Assembly (NCBI GenBank): GCA_038503035.1
Contig: JAVSML010001088.1
Coordinates: 1-64,000, forward strand
Length of the DNA: 64,000 nucleotides
DNA from: Crocodylus rhombifer
Lineage: Eukaryota; Chordata; Crocodylia; Crocodylidae
Direction: 5' to 3'
Numbering within the stretch: position 1 is the stretch's first letter; every line of letters begins with the position of its first letter. The notes under the pieces were generated by a model that made no database searches, was not told the origin of the DNA, and worked only from the letters and a program-made list of their open reading frames with translations. Shown here in pieces: positions 9,470 through 20,768 of the stretch. The translations under genes and the position numbers were made by a program.

Positions 9470-10948
9470 GAACCCTTGAGTCTAAAATAGCTAAGAGCCA
9501 CCATGCTAGAAGTTCATTCATAATCATTCTCTGCATGTATACTTTAATCCATTTGGTTTATGAGAATTAGGTTCATACCTATATTTCAAGCTGAACTTTT
9601 TGGAACACATTTTTCAGTTTTGCTTCCCCAAAGGGGCAATAGGTGCCATTCACTACCACCCTCATCAGAAGTACATTTGGGGTATGCTTTGAACCCCAGG
9701 CTTGCACAGAAAGTGTTAGTAGACTATCCAAACCTGTTTTGGGGGCGCAGAGAGGGTCTGTATCTTGTTCATTTGTCTAGAACACTTAACTTTCACCCCA
9801 TGCAGCACACCCAATTTCCAGGTATTCTCAGTAGGCATATAGATTATAGACCTCAAAGGAGAGCTGACCTTTAAACAGAAACGAGTTTTCAACCTTAGCT
9901 ATAGTACAACTGGTATTTCTTGATAATAATGCATGGCAGACTAGGCCACATAAGTTGGTATAGGAAATCCTAGCAAGGAACAAAGTACCAGACATTGTGC
10001 AGCAGCAGGTGAAAGACTATTATAAAGCAATTTTCATGAGATTTATTATAGGCCTCTAAACTAAAAAAAGGGCAAAGGATGGAAAAGGGCATTACAACAG
10101 GTTGTATATTGTAGGTTACTGTGTTTTCAGCTGCAATGAACCTGATAATGAAATCAGCTGAACAAGAGGATAAAGGTCCCATACTGACAGGAAAAAGACA
10201 TCCCTAAGGAAAGCCAACATAGATGTTATAACAATAACTACAAGTACAGTAATGTAGTCTAGATTGTTACTAGTGACACTGGAGAAAATAATCGAGTAAG
10301 CAAAAATGAAGTTTAAGCTACCAAATATAGGTTCCTGGTGTCACTGAAAAGGAAAATAAATAGGGCATTTAAGTTTAGGATTCTGAGAGAAATAACTGAG
10401 ATTTATCAAAAAGCACATGTTTTACCAAATTATAGCATGCTGACACAAATGACAACAGAGACATAAAGAGTATTTTATCCAACACCAAATTGCATATACA
10501 TTAGTGACTGAGGACAAAAATACCCAATGGCTAGCACAGGGAGCATGGTTTATACTAAGAACTGGTTTTAAGTTGGTCTTATACTGTCAGAGAATGGAAG
10601 ATAACTTTCAAAATAACTGTGTTATTTGTACAGAGCTCAGTGCAATCTTTTGTAAAAATAAAAATATAAAAAATGAGGCGAGTGAGTGAGTGACTTACTC
10701 AGGTGAGTAATCTTTATTTACGCGAGTACTCCTTTCAAATTAGTGGTCTGAATCAGTCTCCAGGATTGTGCTCTTTGTATTTTCCCATCTGGATTACAAC
10801 CTAGAATTTCAATCATACAGAGAGTGGTGTGTTAATGTAAAAGACTAAGTATTTTGTGATGTCCAGGTTCTGAAAGACAAATACATTTTCATTCTTTGCC
10901 CTTTTACCCCAGAGGTGAAAAGAAGTTGAAAGTAAAAACCGTTAACTT
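9470..10948. other. No gene seen
   Basis: AT-rich sequence with only short chance frames. No splice-bounded frame, RNA gene or repeat that I could name. Confidence 0.5.
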
Positions 10949-10949
10949 T

Positions 10950-11550
10950 AAATGACTTCAAAATGAGTAGGAGCATTGCAAGCAGATCAAGGGAAGTGAT
11001 GATTCCCTTCTACTCAGCACTGGTGAGGCCACATCTGGAATACTGTGTCCAGCTTTGGACCCTGCCCCACACACTACAAAAAGATGTAGACAAATTGGAG
11101 AGAGTCCAGTGGAGGGCAACAAAGATTGTTAGGGGGCCAGGGCACATGACTTACGAAGAAAGACTAAGGGCTTATTTAGTCTAGAGAAGAGGAGCCTGAG
11201 GGGAGATTTAATAGCAGCCTTCAACTACCTGGACCGTGTTTCCAAAAGGAATGGAGCCAGACTGTTCCCAGTGGTGGCAGATGCCAGAACAAGGAGTCTG
11301 AAGTTTCAGTGAGGGAAGTTTAGATATTGGGAAAACTTTCTCACTAGGAGGTTAGTTAAGCAGTGGAATAGCCTACCCAGAAAGGGTGTGGAGTCTTCAT
11401 CCCTGGAGGTTTTTAAAATGTGGCTGGACAAAGCCTTGGGTGGGATGATATAGTTGGGGATGATTCTGCTTTGAGCAGGATGTTGGACTCAATGGCCTCC
11501 TGAAGAACCTTCCAACCCTAATTTTTTATGATTTTATGATTCTATGAAAA
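10950..11550 (+). mobile_element. CR1 LINE 3' end
   Basis: Plus-strand coding remnant of ORF2 C-terminus at 10963-11184: [49 protein letters not shown]. It is followed by a degraded 3' end of ORF2 and the 3' tail ATGATTTTATGATTCTATGA at about 11529-11548. It is 5'-truncated near 10950. Confidence 0.93.
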
Positions 11551-12341
11551 TTCAGATAGTGGGGACATTTGATGCATGGACCTATCTAGCTCAGGTAGAA
11601 AGATAGCATTAGCCATCATAAATCACATTATTGCTCTCCTGGATTCCCCAGAGAGATTTTCTGTATGTCAGGAATTAAACAGAATGTGCATGTATGTATG
11701 TACTACATATAATTTTACATAATAAACCAACATTAGCTGCTCCATTCTGATGTGCTAACCTAACAGGTAGGTTAAGGGCTTATTCTGATGGCCCACTCTC
11801 AGGGAATAAAAGAACATGATGATTCTTGGAAGTTTCTGAAAAAGCTAGTGTCCTGCTGACAAGACTGCTTTGCTTATTCTAGGACACATTTGGGGATTCC
11901 AGTTAGCTGTCTTCTGCTGCTGGTTTGTCTTTTCTGTACATGTCTAACGACACTCTGAGTATTCTTTATGATTCATACATATGTAAGACTTTGTCTCAAT
12001 AACATCTGTGGCTATGTCTTCCTCAGGTTAATTATGTGTGGTGTAAAAAGGTATTTATTTTATAAGTCTGAAATAGCTTCATATTAATTTCATTTTCATT
12101 ATCTTGCAACAGAGTAGGGCAGGATGTATCTGTGAATACCAACCCTTGATGTAGGAATAAATATACAGTATAAAAAGTTAAAGCATCAGGGTACACCTTT
12201 TATTAAATTGTATTGGTATTGGTTGAACTGTGCCACAAAACCTTCCCACAAAGCAAGGGTTCAGTGTAGAGGTGATGCGTCAGTCAGTCTTTCTTGATTT
12301 TTCTCTCTCATTGTGCATGGGGTCCAGCTGTTGGAATGAGA
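11551..12341. other. No gene seen
   Basis: AT-rich unique-looking DNA between a CR1 tail and a MITE. Nothing supported. Confidence 0.5.
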
Positions 12342-12530
12342 GGGTGCATCTACACATTGCCCTAAGGCAGTGTTGTTACTGTGCCATGCTTTAGTACTTC
12401 GCTTTGGCCATGCTGTGCCGTGTGTGGAGCACACAGTTAATTTTAGCTTCTACTTCACTGTAGCGGCACACTAAAATGAGGGAGCATGCTGCTACGGCCA
12501 AGTAGCTGCCGGTCATGTGTAGACATTATC
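12342..12530. mobile_element. MITE, GGGTGCATCTACACAT family, copy 1
   Basis: It begins GGGTGCATCTACACAT and ends CATGTGTAGACATTATC, imperfect terminal inverted repeats. Internal blocks align with the copy at 24667-24910: GTTGTTACTG..TTTAGTACTT, then ACAGTTAATTTTAG against ACGTGGTTATTTTTAG, then GCGGCACACTAAAATGAGGGAG against GCGACACATTATAACGGGGGAG. It is non-coding and about 190 bp. Confidence 0.65.
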
Positions 12531-13485
12531 ATAGCTGTTCCGATAATCACCACAAAGATTTTTCAAGTAGCATAAAGTAGTAAAAAAAAATGGACAATTT
12601 TTATCAAGAAAAATGTCATCTTGCTGGAGCTGTTAAAATGTTTTAATTACAAAACGTTTTCATGTTGTCTTTACAAAAATTATAACAAAAATAACTCCCC
12701 TCACCCCACTTCTAATTCCTGAGCAGCATTGGGATAAGCCAGAAAAGGACCAGGGGCTCTAGTTCTATCACTCGGAACAAGTGCTAGTTGAAACCATTCC
12801 ATCAGAATTCGGTTGCAGTACAATCAAAATGTTTTGGAGAAAAAATTCAATTCTGCTGAAATCTATTGCTTCCATACAAGGAAGGAGGTAGGAAGGAACA
12901 ACAGAAGCAATGCCACTCTTTTCCTGGTGTTTCAGGCAGAACCTCTGGGATGTCCTACTCCCTGATGATTTGATGCAACTCTCCCCATTAAGCCAGTGAC
13001 AGGACGTGGGAGTACATGCATGTGCACAAAAGCCTTCAGTATATATATGAATACAACCCACTTGTCTTCTTTTTCCTTTCTGTTACCCTTTTATATTTTA
13101 GATACCTTACATATCTAAGGGAAAACATTTTTATTCTCTTAATATTATAAGTTTTATAGGTATTTTTGAGTTATAGACAAAGTCTCTTGGGATTTAACTT
13201 TAGTACTGGGAAAATGCTGCCATCTATTTTATAATTGGATACCTCTGAGTAGGAGTCTGGAACAGCCACTTTTTTATATATATTTTCACTTGTAAAGGTT
13301 TACTTTTAAAGTTAAACAAAGCCCACACATTAGTTCTATCAACCAAGCAAACTTCTCCTGATATTTCTTTTATCTAACAGACATTAGATAGTACCACATC
13401 CCAGAAACTATGACTGTGCCCAATGTGAGACCCTACGTCTCAGAGACTAGTATAGATATACAGAGAGGTATCTATATCTAGGTAT
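12531..13485. other. No gene seen
   Basis: AT-rich DNA without a supported frame or named repeat. Confidence 0.5.
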
Positions 13486-13513
13486 CTAGATAGATAGATA
13501 GATAGATAGATAT
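13486..13513. repeat. (GATA)n microsatellite
   Basis: About six to seven consecutive TAGA units, preceded by a degenerate TATCTA-rich stretch. Confidence 0.9.
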
Positions 13514-13689
13514 AGCTATACTTTAAAAATATTTCAGCTTTTAATTTGCATTTAATATATTGTTATTTTTTCTTATTAACTTGTGTAACATCTTTCACAA
13601 ACACCAGTGCGTCTTTATAGTCTGGGTGTGAAATCAGTGGAAGTCAATAGAAAAATTCCCATTAGCTACACAGTTGTCAAGATATCATC

Positions 13690-14715
13690 CTGGAATCTTA
13701 TAATGAGAGGGCCATTGATGAGAAACTAAAAGCATTCTTTGCATCGGTTTTCCCTGTGTGAGATGTTAAAGAGATTCCCTCACCAGAGCCATTCCCCTCT
13801 AGGGACAAATCTGTGGAGCTGACCCAAACTGGGATTTCAACAGATGAAGTTGTAGAGGAAATTGATAAATTAAACAATAGCAAATTACCAGGACCTGATG
13901 GCATTTACCCTAGGGTTCTGAAGGAGCTCAGATAGGAAATTGCCATACTTCTAAATGTAGTATGCAACCTATCCCTACAAGCAGCCTTAGTACCAGAGGT
14001 TTGGAGGGTTGTCAATATGACTCCAATACTTAAGAAGGGCTCGCGGGGGGAGGGGGACCCAAGGAACTACAGGCTGAGGAATCTAACTTCTGTTCATAGA
14101 AAACCGGTAAAAAAAATAATTCACCACATGAATTAACACGATTTGCTAGGGACAAATCAGTATGGTTTTGTCAAAGTTAAATCATACCTCACCAACCTAC
14201 TAGAGTTCTTTGAAAGTGTCAATAAGCAGATGGATCAGGGTAATCCATTTGTCATATATATCTGGACCTCCAAAAAGCTTTGACAGGGTTCCCCATAAAA
14301 GACTCTTGATGAAGCAAGGTAGTCATAGGATTACAGGGAAGGTCCATTAGTGGATTTAAAAATTGGGTTAAGGATAGAAAACAAATAGTCAGTTTTCTGT
14401 TTGGAAAGGAATAAACAGCAGGGTCCCTTAGGGATCTGTTCTGAGACCAGTACTATTTACCATATTCATAAGTAATCTAGAAAAGGGTGTGAGTAGCAAG
14501 GTGGTTAAATTTGTGGATGACACAAACTTATTCAAAGTGGTAAAGACCAAGGTAGACTGTGAGGAACTACAGAAGGAACTTTTACTATCGATGAATGGGC
14601 AAGTAAATAGCAATATAGACTATAGTAAAGTGAAGCACGTGGGCAAAAATAACCCTAACTATACCTATACTATGATGGGCTATACATTAGCTGTTACCAT
14701 TTAGGAAAGAGATCT
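13690..14715 (+). mobile_element. Old CR1/L3-like LINE, 5' segment
   Basis: Plus-strand translation in broken frames gives reverse transcriptase blocks: NNSKLPGPDGIYPRVLKEL near 13870-13930; a degraded QYGFVK and a decayed F/Y-DD-type acid block around 14150-14290; and VVKFVDDTNLFKVVKTK near 14500-14550, the active-site motif with FVDD in place of FADD. Many stops and frameshifts mark it as older than the TTTCATAGA-type copies. The element is cut at 14715 by a MITE and resumes at 15286. Confidence 0.85.
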
Positions 14716-15285
14716 GGGAGTATCTACATGTGCATTTATGATGGCTTAAATTTACTGCACAGTAAATTAGTGAGCAGTGACTGGGACTAGGTCAACATAT
14801 ACACATACAAGCAACTTGGGACTAAATTTAGTTTCAAGTCAGAGCAGCCTGCCATGTGCCCCTGTGGCCACCAGGAAGAGCTCCCACCTGCGGCCACATG
14901 GCTGAAAAGCTAATTTTAGGCCCAAGTTAAAGCCAGAGCCAACTACCAGCCCTTGGGACTAACTTTAGCCTCAATTTGAAGCCAGGAGAGGCGGCTAACC
15001 ACAAGCCCTGGAGCTGAGGTCAGGCCAGCCTCCTAGTGGTTAGGTAGACCAAGCAGGGAAGCCCCCTAGGTTACTGCACAGTAAAAGATGTGTAGACACC
15101 TTACTGTGCAGTAAGTAATCATGCACGAATTTGATACCTGCAGGATGCAAGTAGCAAATTTATGCTCAAGTCAGCATAAGCTGCCATATTTACTGTACAG
15201 TATGGGCATGCACGTGTAGACGCTCATATATACTGCATAGTAATTTTGGTTACTGCATAGTAAATGTGCACGTGTAGATGCGCCC
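14716..15285. mobile_element. MITE (570 bp) inserted in CR1/L3
   Basis: Left end GGGAGTATCTACATGTGCA and right end TGCACGTGTAGATGCGCCC form 19-bp terminal inverted repeats with a few mismatches. The interior holds several copies of the near-palindrome ACTGCACAGTAA and the block GGGACTAAATTTAGTTTCAAGT, shared in drifted form with the element at 20389-20768. It interrupts the CR1 between the codons for RDLG and the following residues, so the insertion point is well bounded. No clear target duplication is visible and it encodes no protein. Confidence 0.7.
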
Positions 15286-15875
15286 ACTGTGGACAGTTTG
15301 CTAAAAACAACAGCTCAGTGCTCAGCAGCCGTCAAAAGGCAAACAACATTTTAGGAATTATTAAGGAGTGAATTATAAATACAAAGAAAGTATCATTATG
15401 CCCCTTCATAAATCCATGATATGCCCACACCTTGAATATTGTGCCCAGTTTTGGCCCCTATACTTCAAAGAGGTTATAAAGCTAGAGAAGGTGCATAGAA
15501 GGGCAGCAAAGATGATTAGTGGTATGGAGGAGCTCCCATATGAAGAGAAAATAAATATTCAGTTTAGAAAAGAGACATTTGAGAGGGAACATGATAAGGA
15601 TTTACAAAATACTAAATGGGGAAAAAAAATTAAATAGGGATTTTTTTATTTACCATTTCTCAGAATACTAGAACTAGGGTCATAAAAGGAAACCAGTAGG
15701 TAGTAAATTTAAAACTAACAAAGTGAGAAAGGAACAGAAAAACCCTGGTCATCCCCAGTTCACTCTCCCTTTCACCATCCACTCTTTGCCACTGTGTGAC
15801 AGAATACTGGGCAAGATGGACCAAGGCTGACCCAGTAAATGGCAGTTCTTCTGTTATGTTCATAATGTTGCTTTT
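15286..15875 (+). mobile_element. Old CR1/L3-like LINE, 3' segment
   Basis: Continuation of 13690-14715: the ORF2 C-terminus reads ICPHLEYCAQFWPLYFKEVI and KMISGMEELPYEEK near 15415-15550. A 3' end near 15810-15870 (GATGGACCAAGGCTGACCCAGT..GGCAGTTCTTCTGTTATGTTC) matches the typical tail of L3/CR1-type elements in reptiles. Confidence 0.82.
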
Positions 15876-16424
15876 TTAAAATAGTATTTTCCCATAGACT
15901 TCACCCTACCGTATAGGAAATTACCTCTTTTTAGTTTAATTTTGAGAATTAAGTTCTACCAAAATGATGTTACACCGGCAACTGCAACACATAGGTTCAC
16001 ATAAACTGTATGAACAGGCACATAAATGGCCTTTTTGAGATTTATATAGATTCTATTACCCATGCAGTGTGGATGAATAAGCTTGCATGCAAATACAGCT
16101 CCTGCTGTAGGGTAGGGTATTCACTGGCCAGGCAGGTGTATAGCTATGTACATGCACTGAGTATATGCACATAATCATGGCATTCTAGCTGCACAAAAGT
16201 CCACAACTGAGAACACAATAGGAAGGCAATTCCATTCAGTAGTATCAATAGTCAAGTGGCTAGAACACTTAGCAAGCAAGCAGAAGACTTAGTTCCAGGT
16301 TCCCCTACCAAGAATGTTTGAAACTGCATTTTTTTGACTTGTCGGCACAGTGGAAAACTACTCTGCTGAAGGTTAGCTATGATCCAGGTACTTTTCCAGT
16401 ACTTTTTTTGAAGCTGGTTTCTTA
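15876..16424. other. No gene seen
   Basis: AT-rich DNA. No supported frame or repeat. Confidence 0.5.
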
Positions 16425-16637
16425 GTTTCATAGTTAGTAGGGTCAGAAGGGACCTGAGCAGATCATCAAATCCAACCCCCTGCCATGGCAGGAAAGAGTA
16501 CTGGGGTCAAACAACCCCAGCAAGGTGATTGTCAAGCCTTGTCTTAAAGACCCTCAGGGTAGAAGCCAACACCACTTCATTTGGAAGTTGGTTTCAGATC
16601 CTAGCCGCCCTGACAGTGAAGTAGCGCTTCCTGATGT

Positions 16638-17858
16638 CTAATCTGAATTTACCGTCTGCCAGCTTGTGACTGTTATTTCTAATCGCTCCTGGTGGTGCTT
16701 GGGAAAACAGGGACTCCCCCAATGCCTACAAACTCTGACTAGTTTGTAACAGGCCACTAGATCCCTCCTCTGCCTTTTCTTATGGAAGCTGAACAGGTTC
16801 AAGTCCCGTAGCCTGTCCTCGTAGGGCCTGCCCTGCTGCCCCCTGATCATGCGAGTGGCCCTCCTCTGGACCCTTTCCATGCTGTCAACATCCCTCTTGA
16901 AGTGCGGCGCCCAGAACTGGACACAGCTGTGGCCTGACTGGTGCCGCATAGAGGGGGAGTATCACCTCCCTGGACCTGCTTGAGATGCATCTGTGGATGC
17001 ATGAAAAGGTGTGGTTGGCCTTCCTGACTGCATCTCCACACTGCCTGCCCATCTTCATCCTGGCATCAATGATGACTCCAAGATCCTTTTCTGCCTCTGC
17101 ACTGACGAGAAGGGAGTTCCCCAGGCTGTAGGTATGGTGCCGGTTGTTCCTCCCCAGGTGCATCACGTTGCACTTGTCAGTGTTGAATCCCATCCTATTC
17201 TCATCCGCCCACCCCTGTAACCTCTCTAGGTCCAATTGTAGCCTATTCCTTCCTTCTAAAGTGCCCACATCCCCCCACATCTTAGTGTCATCAGCAAATT
17301 TGAACAGGGTGCTTTTTACCCCCTCATCCAAGTCACTGATGAAGTTGTTGAACAGTGCGGGCCTGAGGACCGAGCCCTGCGGAACCCCACTGTCCACATC
17401 CCTCCAGGTCGAAAATGACCCATCCACTACCACCCTCTGGGTGTGGCCCTCCAGCCAGTTGGCAACCCATTTGACTGTGTAGGTGTCGACACCACAGTCC
17501 CCCAGTTTCTTAATGAGAATGGGGTGAGAGACAGTGTCAAAGACCTTCCAAAAGTCCAGAAAGACTATGTCTACTGCTAACCCTGCATCTAAAGATTTGG
17601 TGACCTGGTTGTAGAAGGCCACCAGGTTGGTCTGACAGGACCTGCTGCTAATGAACCCATGTTGGTTGCCCCTAAGCATAATCTCTCCTGCTGGCCACTT
17701 GTGGACATGTGCCAGAATAATTCTCTCAAAAAGCTTACCCAGGATCGAGGTAAGACTACTGGCCTATAGTTTCCCAGGTCCTCCTTCCTGCCTTTTTTGA
17801 AGATGGGAACCACATTGGCCCTCTTCCAGTCCTCTGGCACCACACCAGAGCACCACAA
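16638..17858 (-). pseudogene. CR1 ORF2: reverse transcriptase core and C-terminus
   Basis: Continuation of the same ORF2 after frameshifts. The piece at 17589-17858 reads GVVPEDWKRANVVPIFKKGR and then loses frame. The piece at 16885-17679 is the best preserved: GNQHGFISSRSCQTNLVAFY; VDIVFLDFWKVFD, the first catalytic block with W replacing the usual K; SGVPQGSVLRPALFNNFISD; LFKFADDTKMWG, the active site; and KDLGVIIDARMKM. The piece at 16638-16949 carries the thumb-like end (CVQFWAPHFKRDVDSMERVQ). The catalytic aspartates are still present, but the reading frame is broken in at least two places. Confidence 0.88.
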
Positions 17859-17864
17859 GTGCTC

Positions 17865-19110
17865 CTAAAACCGTGCCTGGGGTCCCACAATGACCTCAGC
17901 TAATTCCCTCAGCACTCTGGGGTGGAGATTGTCTGGACCAGCTGATTTAAATACATCCAGTCCCTCTAGAAGTTCCCTGACTAGATCCTCACTGACCCTT
18001 GGCCTAGGTGTGCCTCCCTTGGGGCCTGAGGGGAGCCCGGTGGGGGGGCTGATCTGGTCCCTGCTCAGGAAAATGGAAGCAAAGAAGTCGTTATATTGGT
18101 TAGCTTTGTTGTCTGGTGTGATGACCAAATTTCCTGGAGAGTCTTGTAGGGGCCCCACGTTACCCAGTACCTTCTTTTTGCCTCCTATGTATTTAAAAAA
18201 TGACTTCTTGTTGTCCTTGATCCGGGAAGCTAGTCCCAGTTCCATCTCCGCCTTGACCTTCCTGACCGCCCCCCTGCAGCCCCGAGCAACTGCAGTATAG
18301 TCCTTCCTGGTGATGGCCCCTCCCTTCCCTTGGGTGTGTGTCTCCCTTTTAACTAGTAGACATTCCCAGATGATTTTGGTGAGCCATGGGGGCCTTTGTG
18401 CCCTCCTGCTCCCTTTGATCCGTGTTGGGATTACCTCCCTTTGGGTTTGGAGGATTGTCTCCTTAAGGAGCGACCACTCTTCTTGGACACCTGGCTCCCT
18501 TCCCCTCCAGGACCTCAGTGCTTCCCTGACTATTCTCCTTATCTCATAGAAGTCTGCCCTCCTGAAATCTAGGGCTGCTGCCTTGCTGCAGGCCTTTGCC
18601 ACCTTGCACTGGATGGTGAATTCCAGCAGGCAATGATCGCTGTCGCCCAGGTGGTCGAGCACCCACAGCCCCCTCACCAGGTCATCACCCGTGGCCAGCA
18701 CCAGGTCCAACAAGGCATCTTCCCTGGTGCGGCTGTGCACCTCCTGGGTTAGATGGAGGTCCTGCATTCTAGCTAGGAACCTATGTGAGTGGTCAGACCT
18801 GGCTGACTGCTCTTCCCAGCAGATGTCTGGAAAGTTCAGGTCACCCATGATGACCACATCCTTTGACCTAACTACCTCTGTGAACTGACTTAAGAATTCC
18901 TGGTTTAGCTCTTCCCCTTGGTTGGGTGGTCTGTAGTAGACCCCCACCGTTAAGTCTCTTTCCCCTCGATTGCCTTGTATTCTAACCCAGAGCACTTCCA
19001 TGTGCCCCTCCTCTGACTCTGTGCTACCTGATGAGGATGTGTATTCCTCCTTAATGTAGAGCGCCACACCCCTGCCTTTCCTCCCTGTCCTGTCCCTCCT
19101 GGTTCTCTGG
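17865..19110 (-). pseudogene. CR1 ORF2: endonuclease C-terminal half, linker, RT start
   Basis: One open minus-strand frame of about 415 CR1-derived codons. In order: GRKGRGVALYIKEEY, the mid-part of the apurinic-like endonuclease; VGVYYRPPNQ; MGDLNFPDICWEE with the catalytic D-x-N motif; LLDLVLATGD; GDSDHCLLEFTI, the SDH catalytic block; the linker with KDNKKSFFKYIG; and the RT entry FKSAGPDNLHPRVLRELAEV. The N-terminal catalytic part of the endonuclease is absent because the element is 5'-truncated. The frame extends upstream of 19110 into unrelated flank, so no genuine start exists. In an intact CR1 this protein nicks target DNA and primes reverse transcription there. Confidence 0.88.
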
Positions 19111-19479
19111 ACAGCCAAGGGAAAGAGATGTGTGAGACCAAGAGAAAAAGAACAAACTAGAGGTATATGTAGCTCAAGAAATGACACTACTGTAAAACAT
19201 AGTAGAGCTTGGGCTTTAGTATGGACTCTTACTCCTAACATGGCAGAAATGTCCCCACTTTACTCTACCATTTTATCCAATGATGCAAGATGCAGTTGCT
19301 GCACTGGAGCACTGGAAAGAGGTCTGTATAATGCTTAACCTGTGGTATGGTGTTTAGAGTACTGTGTTAAAAAATTAGAGAGATGCAGAAAGACTGGTGC
19401 TACAGCATTCAATTGCACTTCTGCCACTGTTAGAGACAGGTTACTTAGCTAGTTGGACCACTGGATTATGGCACTCCTC
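19111..19479. other. Short non-coding gap
   Basis: No gene or repeat identified between a CR1 and a MITE. Confidence 0.5.
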
Positions 19480-19715
19480 GGGTGTTTCTACATAAGATGC
19501 TACTGCACAGTTGTTACTGTGTATTTATTTAGTACTTGTATTAGCAAGTATTAAATAAATGTGTAGTAACCAGAGTTACTGTACAGCAGTGCTGGAGAAC
19601 AGGTTTTAGGTGATGCTACTGCGCAGTAGCCTAATAATACTGTGCAGTAGCATATTAGCATGAACTATGCTATGATGCACTACTGCACAGTACTTTTTGG
19701 CTCATGTAGACACCC
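19480..19715. mobile_element. MITE, related to the GGGTG-CTACA family
   Basis: Left end GGGTGTTTCTACATAAGATG and right end, read in reverse complement, GGGTGTCTACATGAGCC. The interior carries repeated ACTGCACAG/CTGTGCAGTA blocks as in the 14716-15285 element. 236 bp, non-coding, no clear target duplication. Confidence 0.6.
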
Positions 19716-20346
19716 TTTATGTTCTTATGCAGGTTCTAATACCTTCTGGCTGTGGCAGGCCTTAGAACCTGAGACTCCTGCTTCCGTGACATTCATTGCT
19801 CAGCTGTTGGGGATAAAGCTTAAAAAAATACTGCTTGTTTTTTGTTTGTTTTTTTCTTCTTTCTGGCACTTACACCAGTATGTACACCTGGGGCAACATA
19901 TCTTCCCAGCTAGTATGTAGTCTTTTGTGCATGTGTTCACAGTATGGGTAATAGAATTGCAAGCTGTCCATAAGTGCCAAAGATACTACTGAGCTGTTTG
20001 GGTAAATGCCATTTAGGTGCACAAAAGGCTACCATAAGCCTTCACTGATGAATACAGCGTTGGTCTCCTCCTGTATGGAACATTAGTTACTGCTTCTGTC
20101 TAGCAGATCTTTTCCAAAAGCTTAGCTTAAACCCATTCTTTTAAATGTAATCAGACAATCAATTATGTGCAAGTTAAGTATCCACCCTGGAAACAGGTTT
20201 AAGCTAGTTCTTCTTTAGCCATGGAACAGTAACTCATGGTTGGTCCCTTACTAAGGGTGAGCCCAAAAGTCCTTTAGTCATTTAGACTCTAGGTGAATTC
20301 TTTACTAAAGCTGGGCCTATCAGTAGTAGAGAATGAAGAGCTAAAG

Positions 20347-20388
20347 ATTCATAGATTTTAAGACCAGGAGGGGCAATTATGAACATAT
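20347..20388 (-). mobile_element. CR1-like 3' tip
   Basis: ATTCATAGATTTTAAGACCA followed by GGAGGGGCAATTATGA resembles the terminal tens of bases of a reptile CR1 3' end, minus orientation. Only the tip is present before the adjoining MITE. Confidence 0.5.
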
Positions 20389-20768
20389 GGGCTTGTCCAC
20401 GTGTGCTTTTACATGTGCCCAAACTTAATGTACATTTGCCTAATGCGCATTAAGGCAATTTAGGTGTGCATCTACACATACATCTGTTAATGTGCATTAA
20501 TGTGGTGTGAGGACCAACTTAGGACTGATTTGGGAATAAAGTTAGTTCCAAGTAAGGCGACGTACATAGCATTAATGTGCCTTAGAGCATCTATATATGC
20601 ATTAGGACACTTTAGCTAGTCACAAATAGCAGGTATCAAATTTAGGTGCAAATAGCCTAAAATCTCCATCTGTAAGGTGCTTTATGGGTGCGCACGTGTA
20701 GACCTGTGCCCTAGTGCACTTAAAAAAATGGCTAATGTGCCTTAAATCAACTTGTGTAAGATGCATCC
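20389..20768. mobile_element. MITE-like element related to 14716-15285
   Basis: Left end GGGCTTGTCCACGTGTGC and right end, reverse complement, GGATGCATCTTACACAAG. The interior GGGAATAAAGTTAGTTCCAAGT matches GGGACTAAATTTAGTTTCAAGT of the 14716-15285 element, and GCAGGTATCAAATTTAGG matches its reverse complement near 15128. An internal GGTGTGCATCTACACATACA suggests a nested or rearranged copy. Confidence 0.5.

Larger units (their letters stand above)
16425..19110 (-). mobile_element. CR1 LINE, 2.7 kb, with endonuclease and RT remnants
   Basis: The 3' tip (GTTTCATAGTTAGTAGGGTC then AGAAGGGACCTGAGCAG) is at 16425, a third CR1 3'-end type in this window. The element runs leftward to a truncation in the endonuclease domain near 19110. 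It is the longest continuous CR1 here. ORF2 is described in the two following entries. A cluster of frame breaks at 17680-17860 and another at 16885-16950 make it non-functional. Confidence 0.95.
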
